Positions 1 through 6,673 of a stretch of DNA of 16,736 nt are shown here, in pieces. The notes under the pieces were generated by a model, which saw only the letters and a program-made list of their open reading frames with translations, searched no databases and was not told the DNA's origin. This DNA comes from Chloroflexota bacterium. Its GTDB lineage: Bacteria > Chloroflexota > Ktedonobacteria > Ktedonobacterales > Ktedonobacteraceae. The stretch spans positions 1-16,736 of the forward strand of contig DAHVFL010000038.1 of NCBI GenBank assembly GCA_027316975.1, given 5' to 3'. A program made the position numbers and the translations under genes. Every line of letters begins with the position of its first letter. Position 1 is the stretch's first letter.

Positions 1-2
1 GC

Positions 3-8
3 TATAAT
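3..8 (+). promoter_or_regulatory. Probable -10 box of the DUF4388 gene promoter
   Basis: A perfect TATAAT hexamer lies at 3-8. Initiation about 7 nt downstream would give a leader of roughly 105 nt before the preferred start codon at 122. The -35 region lies outside the window, so only half of the promoter can be judged. A second, poorer CATAAT occurs at 31-36. Confidence 0.35.
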
Positions 9-121
9 GTCTGCAACACAGTATTTAGTGCATAATGTATCAACGTGACTCGTATCTAGCTGGTGGACGCGGTATAGCGCGCCCCCATGACATATACACG
101 GGCGATAGCGAGAGGGATGGC

Positions 122-1450
122 ATGACGACAAACGCCAGGCTACAGGGTTCACTCAACGAGTTTGGCCTGTTGGAAGTCTTGCAGATGATGGATTTTGGGG
201 GGATGACGGGCGCGATTCACCTCAAACAGGAAGCTACGGAACGAATAGGTATTGTCTACTTCCATGAAGGCAAGCTGGCGGGTTGTTCGGAACTCGATCC
301 CGGCGCTTTGACGCTGGGCGATATCTTGCAGCAACTGGGCATGGCGCATAGCCAGCATATCGCGCGGGCCTTTTCCATGCAGATGCAGGACCCTTTCGGC
401 AAACGCATCGGCGAGCGTTTGATCGAGATGGGGGTTATTTCGAATGAACACTTGCGCGAGGCGTTGCGCACCAAGGCGCTGTGGACGGCGCGCGAACTGT
501 CATTATGGAGAGAAGGCACCTACGAGTTCGTTCCCAGCGCGGTGACGCGATCCAATTCGATCTTGCCTTACGGAGAAGATGCCCTCAATTTAGAGGTTAT
601 GGGCGTAATGATGGAGATGGTGCGCTATTCGGACGAGTGGGAGCAGCTCAAAGTCTACTTCCCCCAGGGTATGCAAACCGTCCTGCAAGCCGCGCCTGTC
701 ATCAGGTATGCGCTGCAATTAGATACGCGCACGGTGGAATTGATAGGGGGTATTAACGTCTATCGCAGCGTGCGTCGTATCGCCAGCGGAATTCGTCGTC
801 CCGAACTGGAGGTTGCGCGCGACTTTGCCCGCCTCATGCAGCATCAACTGGTCAGCGCGGTTTTTCAGCAAGAACGCATCGCGCCTTATCTCACTGGCGC
901 GAGCGGCTATTATGGCGCGAACGGCAACGGGAATGGCAGCGGGCGCAGCAGTGGCGTGCATCTCCCTGGCCCGGCTGAACGCCTGCGCATGGAGAGCTTT
1001 GGACTGCTTGATTTGATCAGCCGTATGGAACAGTCATGGAATACGCGACGCACGCCCGAAGAACAACTTTCCGTGCTGGTCGAATTTGTCAACTGGACGA
1101 TGGACGCGCTGGCTGAAACCTGTCGCGCCAACGGCACCGAGCTTGACCCCAACACGCTGGAAAATCTGCTGACGCGCAACAACCTGCGTAATATGGGCAA
1201 TTACTTTTTTATCATCGGCAACAATACTATCGACGAGGATAACTTTACCGCCCTGTGCCATGAAGTGCTGCAAGGCGATATCTTGAAGTCTACCGACTTC
1301 TTCGAGGAAGCCTCTATCGTGCTGCAACGTATCCTGCTGTGTATCTTCGATTCCATCAACGGGCGCGTGGCCTCCCTCTACGAGCGTCTCGAAAACCAGG
1401 AGGTGTGGGAAGCCATGTTCACCCAGTTTGGCCTGCCGAGGGAGAAGTAG
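122..1450 (+). CDS. DUF4388 (PATAN-like) domain protein with helical C-terminal region
   Basis: The protein has 442 residues from the ATG at 122. I prefer this start to the upstream ATG at 35 because GAGAGGG sits about 5 nt before it and the recognisable domain begins immediately (MTTNARLQGSLNEFGLLEVL). Residues about 5-140 match the DUF4388/PATAN pattern: a G-x-L-x-E-F-x-LLEVLQ opening, an IGIVYFHEGKLAGC strand pair and a helical part. This domain is known in bacterial response-regulator and GTPase signalling proteins, probably as a protein-interaction module. A Gly/Asn/Ser linker at about residues 266-277 leads to a helical C-terminal region (about 285-442) that I do not recognise. There is no signal peptide or membrane segment, so it is probably cytoplasmic. 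Its stop codon directly abuts the stop of the converging zinc-ribbon gene. The domain call is fairly secure; the role is not known. Confidence 0.8.
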   Translation: MTTNARLQGSLNEFGLLEVLQMMDFGGMTGAIHLKQEATERIGIVYFHEGKLAGCSELDPGALTLGDILQQLGMAHSQHIARAFSMQMQDPFGKRIGERLIEMGVISNEHLREALRTKALWTARELSLWREGTYEFVPSAVTRSNSILPYGEDALNLEVMGVMMEMVRYSDEWEQLKVYFPQGMQTVLQAAPVIRYALQLDTRTVELIGGINVYRSVRRIASGIRRPELEVARDFARLMQHQLVSAVFQQERIAPYLTGASGYYGANGNGNGSGRSSGVHLPGPAERLRMESFGLLDLISRMEQSWNTRRTPEEQLSVLVEFVNWTMDALAETCRANGTELDPNTLENLLTRNNLRNMGNYFFIIGNNTIDEDNFTALCHEVLQGDILKSTDFFEEASIVLQRILLCIFDSINGRVASLYERLENQEVWEAMFTQFGLPREK

Positions 1451-2119
1451 CTATGCGGCAGCGGATGCGCCGCATTTTGTGCAGAAGGCCGCGCCTGGCT
1501 TCATCTCTGCGCCGCAGTTGGAGCATTGTACTTTCTCTTCTTGCTTCGGTTCCAGCGATGTGCCGCATTGCATACAGAACTTGTCGCCTGGCTCGTTGGG
1601 CGTCTGGCATTTGGGGCAAATGAGTGGAGCGGGAGCAGACGCGGTCTGGGCCTGTCCGAAGTGAAAGTTCGGCATGGTGAATGGTGGCATATGAAACGGG
1701 GTGGAGGCCCCCGGGCCGCGCTGCGCGCCGGGCGCGTGCTGGTACACGAGCATGTCAAGCGCGTTCAACACCTGGTTGCCGAGGCTGGCCTGCATCAATG
1801 TACCCGCGCCGGCTGTGATCATCAACGGCCAGAGCACCGGAAAAAAGAAGCCAACCGCGCCGACTGCGGCTTTATCGGCCCAGCGCTGCTGGCCGATGGC
1901 GGCTTGCAGTCCTTCGGGATTGCGCTGCATCACAACGGTAACGGCGGAACGCAGGCCGAGGATGGCAGCCACTTCTCCGCCTTTCCTCAATTGCACCGTC
2001 ATATGGTCAGCCGAGCCAAAATGCTGTGTTTCGAATCCCTGCGCCACAAACTCGCGCTCCAGGTCGGCGGCGAGTCGTTCCATATTGATGTCGCGAGTAT
2101 TGTAGTAGCGAATGTCCAT
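1451..2119 (-). CDS. Double zinc-ribbon protein with unrecognised N-terminal domain (short paralogue)
   Basis: The protein has 222 residues from the ATG at 2119. A TTG at 2137 could extend it by six residues, but the ATG aligns with the start of the neighbouring paralogue (MDIRYYNT versus MDARFYQS), and GGGAG lies about 11-12 nt upstream. Residues 1-130 form a domain I cannot name: a mixed alpha/beta first part, then a glycine-rich hydrophobic stretch at about 84-113 containing PVLWPLMITAGAG that could enter a membrane. A short Pro/Met-rich linker follows, then two zinc ribbons: C168-x2-C171/C182-x2-C185 and C199-x2-C202/C213-x2-C216. It lies downstream of its FHA-bearing paralogue and could be co-transcribed with it across a large palindrome. 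The function is unknown; zinc binding is the only solid prediction. Confidence 0.85.
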   Translation of the reverse strand: MDIRYYNTRDINMERLAADLEREFVAQGFETQHFGSADHMTVQLRKGGEVAAILGLRSAVTVVMQRNPEGLQAAIGQQRWADKAAVGAVGFFFPVLWPLMITAGAGTLMQASLGNQVLNALDMLVYQHAPGAQRGPGASTPFHMPPFTMPNFHFGQAQTASAPAPLICPKCQTPNEPGDKFCMQCGTSLEPKQEEKVQCSNCGAEMKPGAAFCTKCGASAAA

Positions 2120-2185
2120 AAAAATGTTTTCTCCCAATCTTCATACTAGAGTTTTTTCGAAAGTTAGAATCTCCATATTTGCAAA

Positions 2186-2289
2186 GCCAGTAGCGACACC
2201 CCTTGTGGGTGTCCCGTCTATTGTCCACAAGGGCGTAACACAATGCGGGATTTGAGGACGGGACACCCACAAGGGGTGTCGCTACTGGC
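2186..2289. repeat. Perfect 33-bp inverted repeat, 38-nt loop, between the two zinc-ribbon paralogues
   Basis: The arms at 2186-2218 and 2257-2289 are exact reverse complements. Each arm is itself partly self-complementary: GACACCC and GGGTGTC flank CTTGT, so the element can fold as one long hairpin or as two small ones. It lies 5 nt beyond the stop of the FHA gene and about 67 nt before the start of the next gene on the - strand. It has no following T-run, so it resembles a REP-like mobile palindrome or an mRNA-processing hairpin more than a classical terminator. The loop contains CCACAAGGG again, also part of the arms. Confidence 0.9.
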
Positions 2290-2294
2290 CTACA

Positions 2295-3764
2295 TTACAG
2301 TTTTTTAAAGGTGCAGTTTACTTTGCCAAATTGTAGCGACTCGCCATCATTGATGGGACTTGCCTTATCCGGTTCCAGGCGTTTGCCATTGACGCGCGTG
2401 GCGTTGGTGCTGTTCAAGTCTGTCACCATGTAGGTACTGCCGACATGTTCGATGGTGGCATGAATGCGCGAGGTGGTATCCGCGCCGGGGATATCACTCA
2501 GATCGACATCCGGTGTGATGCCCTGCACATCGTGATCGACTCGCCCAACCAGCGCCTGTTCTCCGCTCAGTTCCACTTCCTTGCCATTGCTGAAGATGAG
2601 CTTGCCCCAGGGAACGCTCGTATTGGCGGTTGGCTGGCTACCTGGCCGGGCTTTGATGGGCTGGCGTGGCGTTTGCAGCGTTTGCGAATTGGGCGAAACG
2701 TTGGTTTGCACAGTTGGCTGCGCAGGTGGGGTGTACGCCGGTGTAGGCGGCATGGTGGGCGGCGGCGCGGGTTGCGCTGGCGGCGTATACAGCGGTGCCT
2801 GCGGCTGTTTGGGCGCGGGTGGCGGCGTAGCGGGTTTTGATGTGCCGGGAATGATAGTCACCGATGGTTTGGGCATTACCGGTGGGTCCTTTGGTACCGG
2901 TGGCACATAGGGCGCGGGCGGTGGCGCGGACGGTCGGAAAGTCGGAGGCTGGGGAGCCGGGGGCGGAGTATACGTTGGAATAGTGGGCGCGGGCGGCGGC
3001 GCTGCAACGGTTGGAGCAGACGCCTGCGTGCCTGATTGGGACTGGAAGACCGATGTGCCGCATTTAGGACAGAACGCTACCCCTGGCTTGACCTCGAACT
3101 TGCAGTTGGGGCAGATGGTCTTTTGTTGCGGAGCCAGCGAACGACCACAGCCGCTACAAAACGTATCACCCGCCTCGTAGGGCGTGTTGCAGTTGGGACA
3201 GCGCAGTGACGGCGAATATACGGGCGTGGGCGGCATGGGCGGTGTGGTTGGCATATAGACAGGTGCGGATGGCGTGTAGACAGGTACAGACTGACCATAC
3301 TGCGGGGGGGGCGCCCATTGCTGTTGCACCTGCGGCATCAGTTGCGCGGGAATGGGGCCAGGACGCACATCCGGGTAGCGCTGGCGCACCAGTCCATCCA
3401 GCGTATTCAGTACACTGTTGCCCAGGCTGGCCTGGCGAATCGCGCCTGCGCCGGATGTCAACATCAAAGGCCAAAGTACGGGGGCAAAAACCAGGCCGAC
3501 CGCACCCACCGCCGCCTTATCCATCCACTTCTGCTGGCCGATCATCGTCACAGTGCCGCCGGCCATGCGTTGTATAATGACCGTCAGGGCCGTTTGCAAC
3601 CCAATCAGGGCAACCAGGTCGCCGCCCTTCTTCAACTGCACTATTGTCTGATCTGGAGTGCCGGCGTGCTGGGCCTCATATCCCTGCAAACGATACATAT
3701 TTTCCAGGTCTATTGCAAGTCGCTCGATGTCTATTTCTTCCGATTGATAAAATCTGGCATCCAT
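2295..3764 (-). CDS. Double zinc-ribbon, proline-rich, FHA-domain protein (long paralogue)
   Basis: The protein has 489 residues. The ATG at 3764 is preceded by AAGGAG with a 7-nt gap. Residues 1-135 are homologous to the N-terminal domain of the adjacent 222-residue protein, sharing GQQ-W-DKAAVGAVG, PVLWPLM and QASLGN-VLN-LD. Two zinc ribbons follow: C189/C192/C203/C206 and C218/C221/C232/C235. Residues about 241-380 are a Pro/Thr/Ala-rich linker with repeated TPPA/PPAP units. A C-terminal FHA domain occupies about 387-489, with G407-R408, S432-R433-x-H435, N451-S-T-N454 and N459-G460, the residues expected for phosphothreonine-peptide recognition. The protein probably docks onto partners phosphorylated by Ser/Thr kinases, but no kinase gene is present in this window. 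The architecture is secure; the biological role is inferred only. Confidence 0.9.
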   Translation of the reverse strand: MDARFYQSEEIDIERLAIDLENMYRLQGYEAQHAGTPDQTIVQLKKGGDLVALIGLQTALTVIIQRMAGGTVTMIGQQKWMDKAAVGAVGLVFAPVLWPLMLTSGAGAIRQASLGNSVLNTLDGLVRQRYPDVRPGPIPAQLMPQVQQQWAPPPQYGQSVPVYTPSAPVYMPTTPPMPPTPVYSPSLRCPNCNTPYEAGDTFCSGCGRSLAPQQKTICPNCKFEVKPGVAFCPKCGTSVFQSQSGTQASAPTVAAPPPAPTIPTYTPPPAPQPPTFRPSAPPPAPYVPPVPKDPPVMPKPSVTIIPGTSKPATPPPAPKQPQAPLYTPPAQPAPPPTMPPTPAYTPPAQPTVQTNVSPNSQTLQTPRQPIKARPGSQPTANTSVPWGKLIFSNGKEVELSGEQALVGRVDHDVQGITPDVDLSDIPGADTTSRIHATIEHVGSTYMVTDLNSTNATRVNGKRLEPDKASPINDGESLQFGKVNCTFKKL

Positions 3765-4038
3765 TACATACTCCTTGTTTCTTCAGTTCCCCTGTTTTTG
3801 GAAGATGCGCGCTTTCATACATACCATTATTGCATAGCTCCTTTATATACGCTTGTACCCATTGAAAGTTAGAGCGAGGAGCGACATATCCGGATAAAGT
3901 ATATCATATGCCGTGGGGAGAGTTTCTTGCTGATTTACTGGTGAGTTTTGATGAGATGGCAGTGAGTCACAATACGGAATCTACGAGGGAAATTTTCCCG
4001 CGTGCTATGCGAGGGCATTCAACAGCAATAACCCACGC
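3765..4038. other. Non-coding spacer between the FHA gene and the HU gene
   Basis: This stretch carries the leader and probable promoter of the FHA gene. Open frames here are short and lack coding character. The segment next to the HU stop (3950-4038) has only a weak GGGAAAttTTCCC-type dyad and no convincing terminator. I see nothing else in it. Confidence 0.5.
3898..3906 (-). promoter_or_regulatory. Extended -10 (TGATATACT) upstream of the FHA gene
   Basis: Read on the - strand, these bases give TGATATACT, an extended -10 motif (TGn plus a 5/6 match to TATAAT). The same nonamer precedes the CpXC gene at 10261-10269. No good -35 hexamer is visible 16-18 nt upstream. Initiation here would leave a leader of about 125 nt before the FHA gene start at 3764. 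Confidence 0.4.
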
Positions 4039-4377
4039 TTACTTTTTCACAATTGCGTTCGAGAGTTCCTTGCCAGGAGAGAAGCGCACCCGTTCCCTGG
4101 CGGGAACGGTGATTTTCTGATTGCGGTCGCGCGGGTTGACGCCCTGGCGAGCGGCGCTCCGGCGCACCTTAAATGAGCCAAAGTTGACCAGGCGTACCTC
4201 CTGGCCTTGTTCGAGTGACTCGCGAATACTGGTCAGTGTTGCTTCAAGTACCTCTGCTGCCTTCTTCTGAGTCAGGCCCGAGCGTTTCGCGATGCTTTTG
4301 GTGATCTCTTGCCGGCCAACAATCGTCGATGTTGATGTTGTCTTTGATTCGGCCGGTCCGGTTTTTTTAGCTGCCAT
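4039..4377 (-). CDS. hup: HU/IHF-family nucleoid DNA-binding protein
   Basis: The protein has 112 residues from the ATG at 4377. An open frame continues upstream to 4461 but is part of the leader. AAGGAG lies 12 nt before the ATG, slightly far. Residues about 19-112 are a complete HU fold: a helical dimerisation part (about 22-57), the NFGSF motif at 65-69, and a beta-arm with G79-V-N81-P82, where the proline intercalates into DNA, ending SPGKELSNAI. The family bends and compacts DNA as dimers and supports replication and recombination. An unusual feature is the approximately 18-residue Lys/Ser/Thr-rich N-terminal extension (MAAKKTGPAESKTTSTST) not found in E. coli HU. A good promoter lies about 100 bp upstream, so it is probably transcribed alone. 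Confidence 0.93.
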   Translation of the reverse strand: MAAKKTGPAESKTTSTSTIVGRQEITKSIAKRSGLTQKKAAEVLEATLTSIRESLEQGQEVRLVNFGSFKVRRSAARQGVNPRDRNQKITVPARERVRFSPGKELSNAIVKK

Positions 4378-4479
4378 AGGTTTCAATTTCTCCTTACTAC
4401 GTTCAACACATGTCGCATCTTCTCCCAATGTGCTATTGTTGGGCTTGTAGAGCGACTTCACAACTCACTGCCGTATAGG

Positions 4480-4508
4480 AGTATAGCACGCGATTCTGGG
4501 AAATTCAA
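4480..4508 (-). promoter_or_regulatory. Sigma-70-type promoter of the HU gene
   Basis: On the - strand, TTGAAT (4503-4508) is followed by a 17-nt spacer and TATACT (4480-4485), with the extended -10 TG at the right distance (TGCTATACT). Predicted initiation near 4473 gives a leader of about 95 nt before the HU ATG at 4377. Confidence 0.6.
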
Positions 4509-4546
4509 GGCATGAAACCGCCTCAGAGCTTGCCCGAAAACCTCGC

Positions 4547-4606
4547 ACCGCCTGGGAAGCCAGCTTATAGCAAGCGTACAGTTAGAAAAATGGCTTCCCA
4601 GGCGGT
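4547..4606. repeat. Perfect 16-bp inverted repeat, 28-nt loop
   Basis: The arms are ACCGCCTGGGAAGCCA at 4547-4562 and its reverse complement at 4591-4606. It sits just upstream of the HU promoter and downstream of the MBL hydrolase gene. There is no T-run on the - strand side, so intrinsic termination is uncertain. It is the first of several repeat elements packed into this spacer. Confidence 0.85.
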
Positions 4607-4630
4607 ATGAATGGGGAGATGGGCGACGAG

Positions 4631-4671
4631 GGCGGGGACAAGAAGTGACGAGGGCAGGGGCAGGCCCCGCC
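4631..4671. repeat. Short GC-rich inverted repeat (7 bp)
   Basis: GGCGGGG at 4631-4637 pairs with CCCCGCC at 4665-4671. Between them lies a G-rich sequence with the direct repeat GACGAGGGC (4625-4633 and 4648-4656). It is a weak element on its own and is listed because it forms part of the repeat mosaic. Confidence 0.4.
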
Positions 4672-4673
4672 AT

Positions 4674-4746
4674 CTGTCATCCTGAGCGCAGCGAAGGATC
4701 TGCGTGCGGCCCGGCGAGAGATCCTTCGCTGCGCTCAGGATGACAG
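4674..4746. repeat. Perfect 28-bp inverted repeat, 17-nt loop (TCATCCTGAGCGCAGCGAAG family)
   Basis: The arms at 4674-4701 and 4719-4746 are exact reverse complements and carry CATCCTGAGCGCAGCGAAGG. From general knowledge, this core occurs as a dispersed palindromic intergenic repeat in several bacterial genomes, including Chloroflexota. The transcript would fold as a very stable hairpin. It lies between the MBL hydrolase and HU genes. Whether it ends transcription or is only a mobile palindrome cannot be told here. Confidence 0.9.
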
Positions 4747-4800
4747 TAGTCCTTATGACAATAGTCCTTATGACAATAGTCCTTACGACAGTAGTCCTTA
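4741..4800. repeat. Four tandem 15-bp repeats
   Basis: Four contiguous units of the form TGACARTAGTCCTTA start at 4741, 4756, 4771 and 4786; they differ only at the G/A position and in the first base of the last unit. The first six bases overlap the end of the 28-bp palindrome arm. The array ends 32 bp beyond the stop of the MBL hydrolase gene. Such an array is prone to copy-number change. It has no spacers, so it is not a CRISPR. Confidence 0.9.
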
Positions 4801-4832
4801 CGTTCGCGCTAATGGGGCAAGCGCCGCCCTGG

Positions 4833-5876
4833 TTAGACAACGCTATACAGGAGAAGGCCATCGCTGGTGCGGTGTTGCTCGGCCTGGCCGCTAAAGCGCA
4901 GGTGTTCAAGGTGTGAGAGCGTTTCGGCAACGGCCATGCGGCGCGCCTCGCTGTTGTTCCAACGGTGGCTGAAGAGTTGTTCCGCTACCCGGTTAGCGTG
5001 TTGCGGTTGCTGGTCGAGCAGGGCCAGGATTTGCTTTTCGCGGTCGTAATGATGTTGGGTGATCTGGGCGGTGCGCTCTGCGAGGCCGGTGAATGGCTCG
5101 CCATGTCCGGGCAAAACGATGCTGGCGGGCAGATCGGCCACTTTTGCCAGCGATGCCAGGTAGTCGCCGAGAGGGTTGGGACGGTCCTTTTCAGAATACA
5201 GTCCGATATTGGGTGTAATGCGGGGCAGAACGTGATCGGCGGCCAGGAAGACTCCATCTCGCTCGCGCAGGAGGCAGATTTGCCCATCGGAGTGGCCGGG
5301 CGTCCAGATGACGCGGTACTGCTCACCGGCAACGGTGATGACTTCCCCGTCGTTGACCAGAGTGAATTTTTCGTGTGGTGGAACGCGAATGAGATTGCGC
5401 ATCACGTCCGGGTCAACCTGTGTGAACCAGAAGTCGCCGGGCAACATCCCGTGCTGGCTGAAGAAGTTTGAGACGCGCCCGAAACGTTCGGACATCTTAC
5501 CCGCCCAGATCACGCGAATGGCGTCCTCGTCGATGGGATGCATAAAGACGTTTGCTCCACTGCGCTCCTGGAGTTCGCCGGATAGCCCCACATGATCGGG
5601 ATGATGATGGGTGAGAACGATGGTGCGCAGGTTGTCAAGGCTGAGACCGGCGCGTTCCAGCCCTTTCCACAATGCTTCGCGGGTATCGGGCGTGCCCATG
5701 CTTGTATCTATCATAGCCCAGCCATGCTTGCCGACCAGCGCAAACACATTCACGGTGCGCAAAGGAAAGGGAATGGGCACGGTAATTTTCCAGATGCCAT
5801 CGACGACCTCGCGAGCTTCTGGTAGGGGTTCTGGAGTGCTGCGCGGCTGCGCCAGTGGAGGTTGGGGTTGTTGCAT
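4833..5876 (-). CDS. MBL-fold (metallo-beta-lactamase superfamily) hydrolase
   Basis: The protein has 347 residues from the ATG at 5876; the ribosome-binding site is weak. The MBL fold covers about residues 25-265 and has the full metal-site set: H90-x-H92-x-D94-H95 (THHHPDH), H195 in TPGHSDG, D214 in AADH and H258 in GHGEP, so a binuclear metal enzyme is expected. A long insertion (about 115-175) sits between the first motif and H195. The C-terminal part (about 275-347) is helical and resembles the winged-helix-like tail of LACTB2/RNase-Z-like MBL proteins. The substrate is unknown: a thioester, lactone, nucleic acid or glutathione adduct are all possible. There is no signal peptide, so it is probably cytoplasmic. 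It has its own promoter at 5949-5978 and is followed by a dense repeat cluster. Confidence 0.88.
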   Translation of the reverse strand: MQQPQPPLAQPRSTPEPLPEAREVVDGIWKITVPIPFPLRTVNVFALVGKHGWAMIDTSMGTPDTREALWKGLERAGLSLDNLRTIVLTHHHPDHVGLSGELQERSGANVFMHPIDEDAIRVIWAGKMSERFGRVSNFFSQHGMLPGDFWFTQVDPDVMRNLIRVPPHEKFTLVNDGEVITVAGEQYRVIWTPGHSDGQICLLRERDGVFLAADHVLPRITPNIGLYSEKDRPNPLGDYLASLAKVADLPASIVLPGHGEPFTGLAERTAQITQHHYDREKQILALLDQQPQHANRVAEQLFSHRWNNSEARRMAVAETLSHLEHLRFSGQAEQHRTSDGLLLYSVV

Positions 5877-5948
5877 GATAACAGGACTTTCTTGTATGTT
5901 CGACTGTAGGGCCTGGTTGGTTGCGCCCTTTCGTTATCTTCTGCACAG

Positions 5949-5978
5949 ATTGTATGGTGTAAAGCGCGCCTGTGTCAA
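5949..5978 (-). promoter_or_regulatory. Strong sigma-70-type promoter of the MBL hydrolase gene
   Basis: On the - strand a consensus TTGACA (5973-5978) is followed by an 18-nt spacer and TACAAT (5949-5954, 5/6 to consensus). The TGA stop codon of the upstream DedA gene lies inside the -35 hexamer. Initiation near 5942 gives a leader of about 65 nt. Confidence 0.6.
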
Positions 5979-6673
5979 ACCTGACCGGGTGGCGCTTCCG
6001 GCGCTTGAAGGGGCGTCTCTCTCATCGATGCTTTGTATGCCGTAGTTGCCCTGGCTTTTTGCGCCTCGCGCGCGTACCGTACCAGACGTGTAAAGAAATA
6101 GATCATAAGCAGCAAAGCGAGTACCAGGAGCGAGAATGTGCCGAAAATATCGCCAACGGCGTCCCAACTCGCGCCGAAGGCAAAGCCGAGTAGTAAGGGG
6201 ATGAGCGCGCCCAGCGCCTCGCCAGCGATATCAAAGAGCAGAAAGTAGCGGTACGGATAGAGTTCTGTGCCGGCCAGCAGGTTGACAACCCCACCCAGAG
6301 CAGCCACGAGAAAGCGACTGAAAAAGATGGCCCAGCCTCCGCGTTTTTTGAAGTAGAGGCGCGAGCGAGCCACAGAATCTGGCTTGAGGAAGCGATTCCC
6401 CAGTTTAGCATGTTCTAGCCAGTCGGCTCCCTTGCTGCCCCAAAAGCGTCCGATGACATAGCCCAGGTTGTCGCCAGCGACAGATGCGCTGATTGAGATG
6501 AGTGTCAGCAAGACAATGTTGAAATCGCCCAGCGCGGCGAACGCGCCCGCCGCCAGCAGCACAAGCGCGATGGGAAGCGGTAAACCGACAGCGGCAATGA
6601 AGATGGAGACCCAGAGGGCAGGATAGCCATACTCCTGCATGATAGTCAAGAGGGCAGTGAGGAATATTCTCAT
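5975..6673 (-). CDS. DedA-family (SNARE-associated/VTT) membrane protein
   Basis: The protein has 232 residues; its ATG overlaps the stop of the upstream gene as ATGA, so the two are translationally coupled. Hydrophobic segments are seen at about 18-47, 52-75, 115-136, 142-168 and 174-197, with the amphipathic re-entrant region expected for DedA proteins and a basic C-terminal tail. DedA proteins act in the inner membrane as lipid flippases or proton-dependent transporters needed for envelope integrity. Two features are odd. Where E. coli family members have an acidic residue before LLxLAG, this protein has alanine (P-I-A-L-V-L-L-A-A-G). Of the paired arginines in the RFxPxxR motif only R120 is present; the second position is L126. 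It may therefore be functionally divergent. The family call is firm; the substrate is unknown. Confidence 0.88.
   Translation of the reverse strand: MRIFLTALLTIMQEYGYPALWVSIFIAAVGLPLPIALVLLAAGAFAALGDFNIVLLTLISISASVAGDNLGYVIGRFWGSKGADWLEHAKLGNRFLKPDSVARSRLYFKKRGGWAIFFSRFLVAALGGVVNLLAGTELYPYRYFLLFDIAGEALGALIPLLLGFAFGASWDAVGDIFGTFSLLVLALLLMIYFFTRLVRYAREAQKARATTAYKASMRETPLQAPEAPPGQV

Noticed and set aside
35..121. Upstream in-frame extension of the DUF4388 gene to an ATG at 35
   Set aside because: The ATG at 122 has a good GAGAGGG ribosome-binding site and starts the domain; the extension has no recognisable sequence.
1526..2149. 207-residue + strand open frame
   Set aside because: It lies opposite the zinc-ribbon gene, whose Cys-pair motifs and paralogy prove the other strand is coding.
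3318..3872. 184-residue + strand open frame
   Set aside because: Mirror of the conserved N-terminal domain of the FHA protein; no family features.
4378..4461. N-terminal extension of HU to 4461
   Set aside because: A ribosome-binding site and a promoter fit the ATG at 4377; the extension lies in the leader and resembles no HU sequence.
4741..4800. Possible CRISPR array
   Set aside because: The 15-bp units are contiguous with no spacers and no cas genes are near.
4704..4916. 70-residue + strand open frame with VLMTIVLMTIVL repeats
   Set aside because: It is a translation of the 15-bp tandem repeat, whose unit length is a multiple of three, and runs into the MBL gene.
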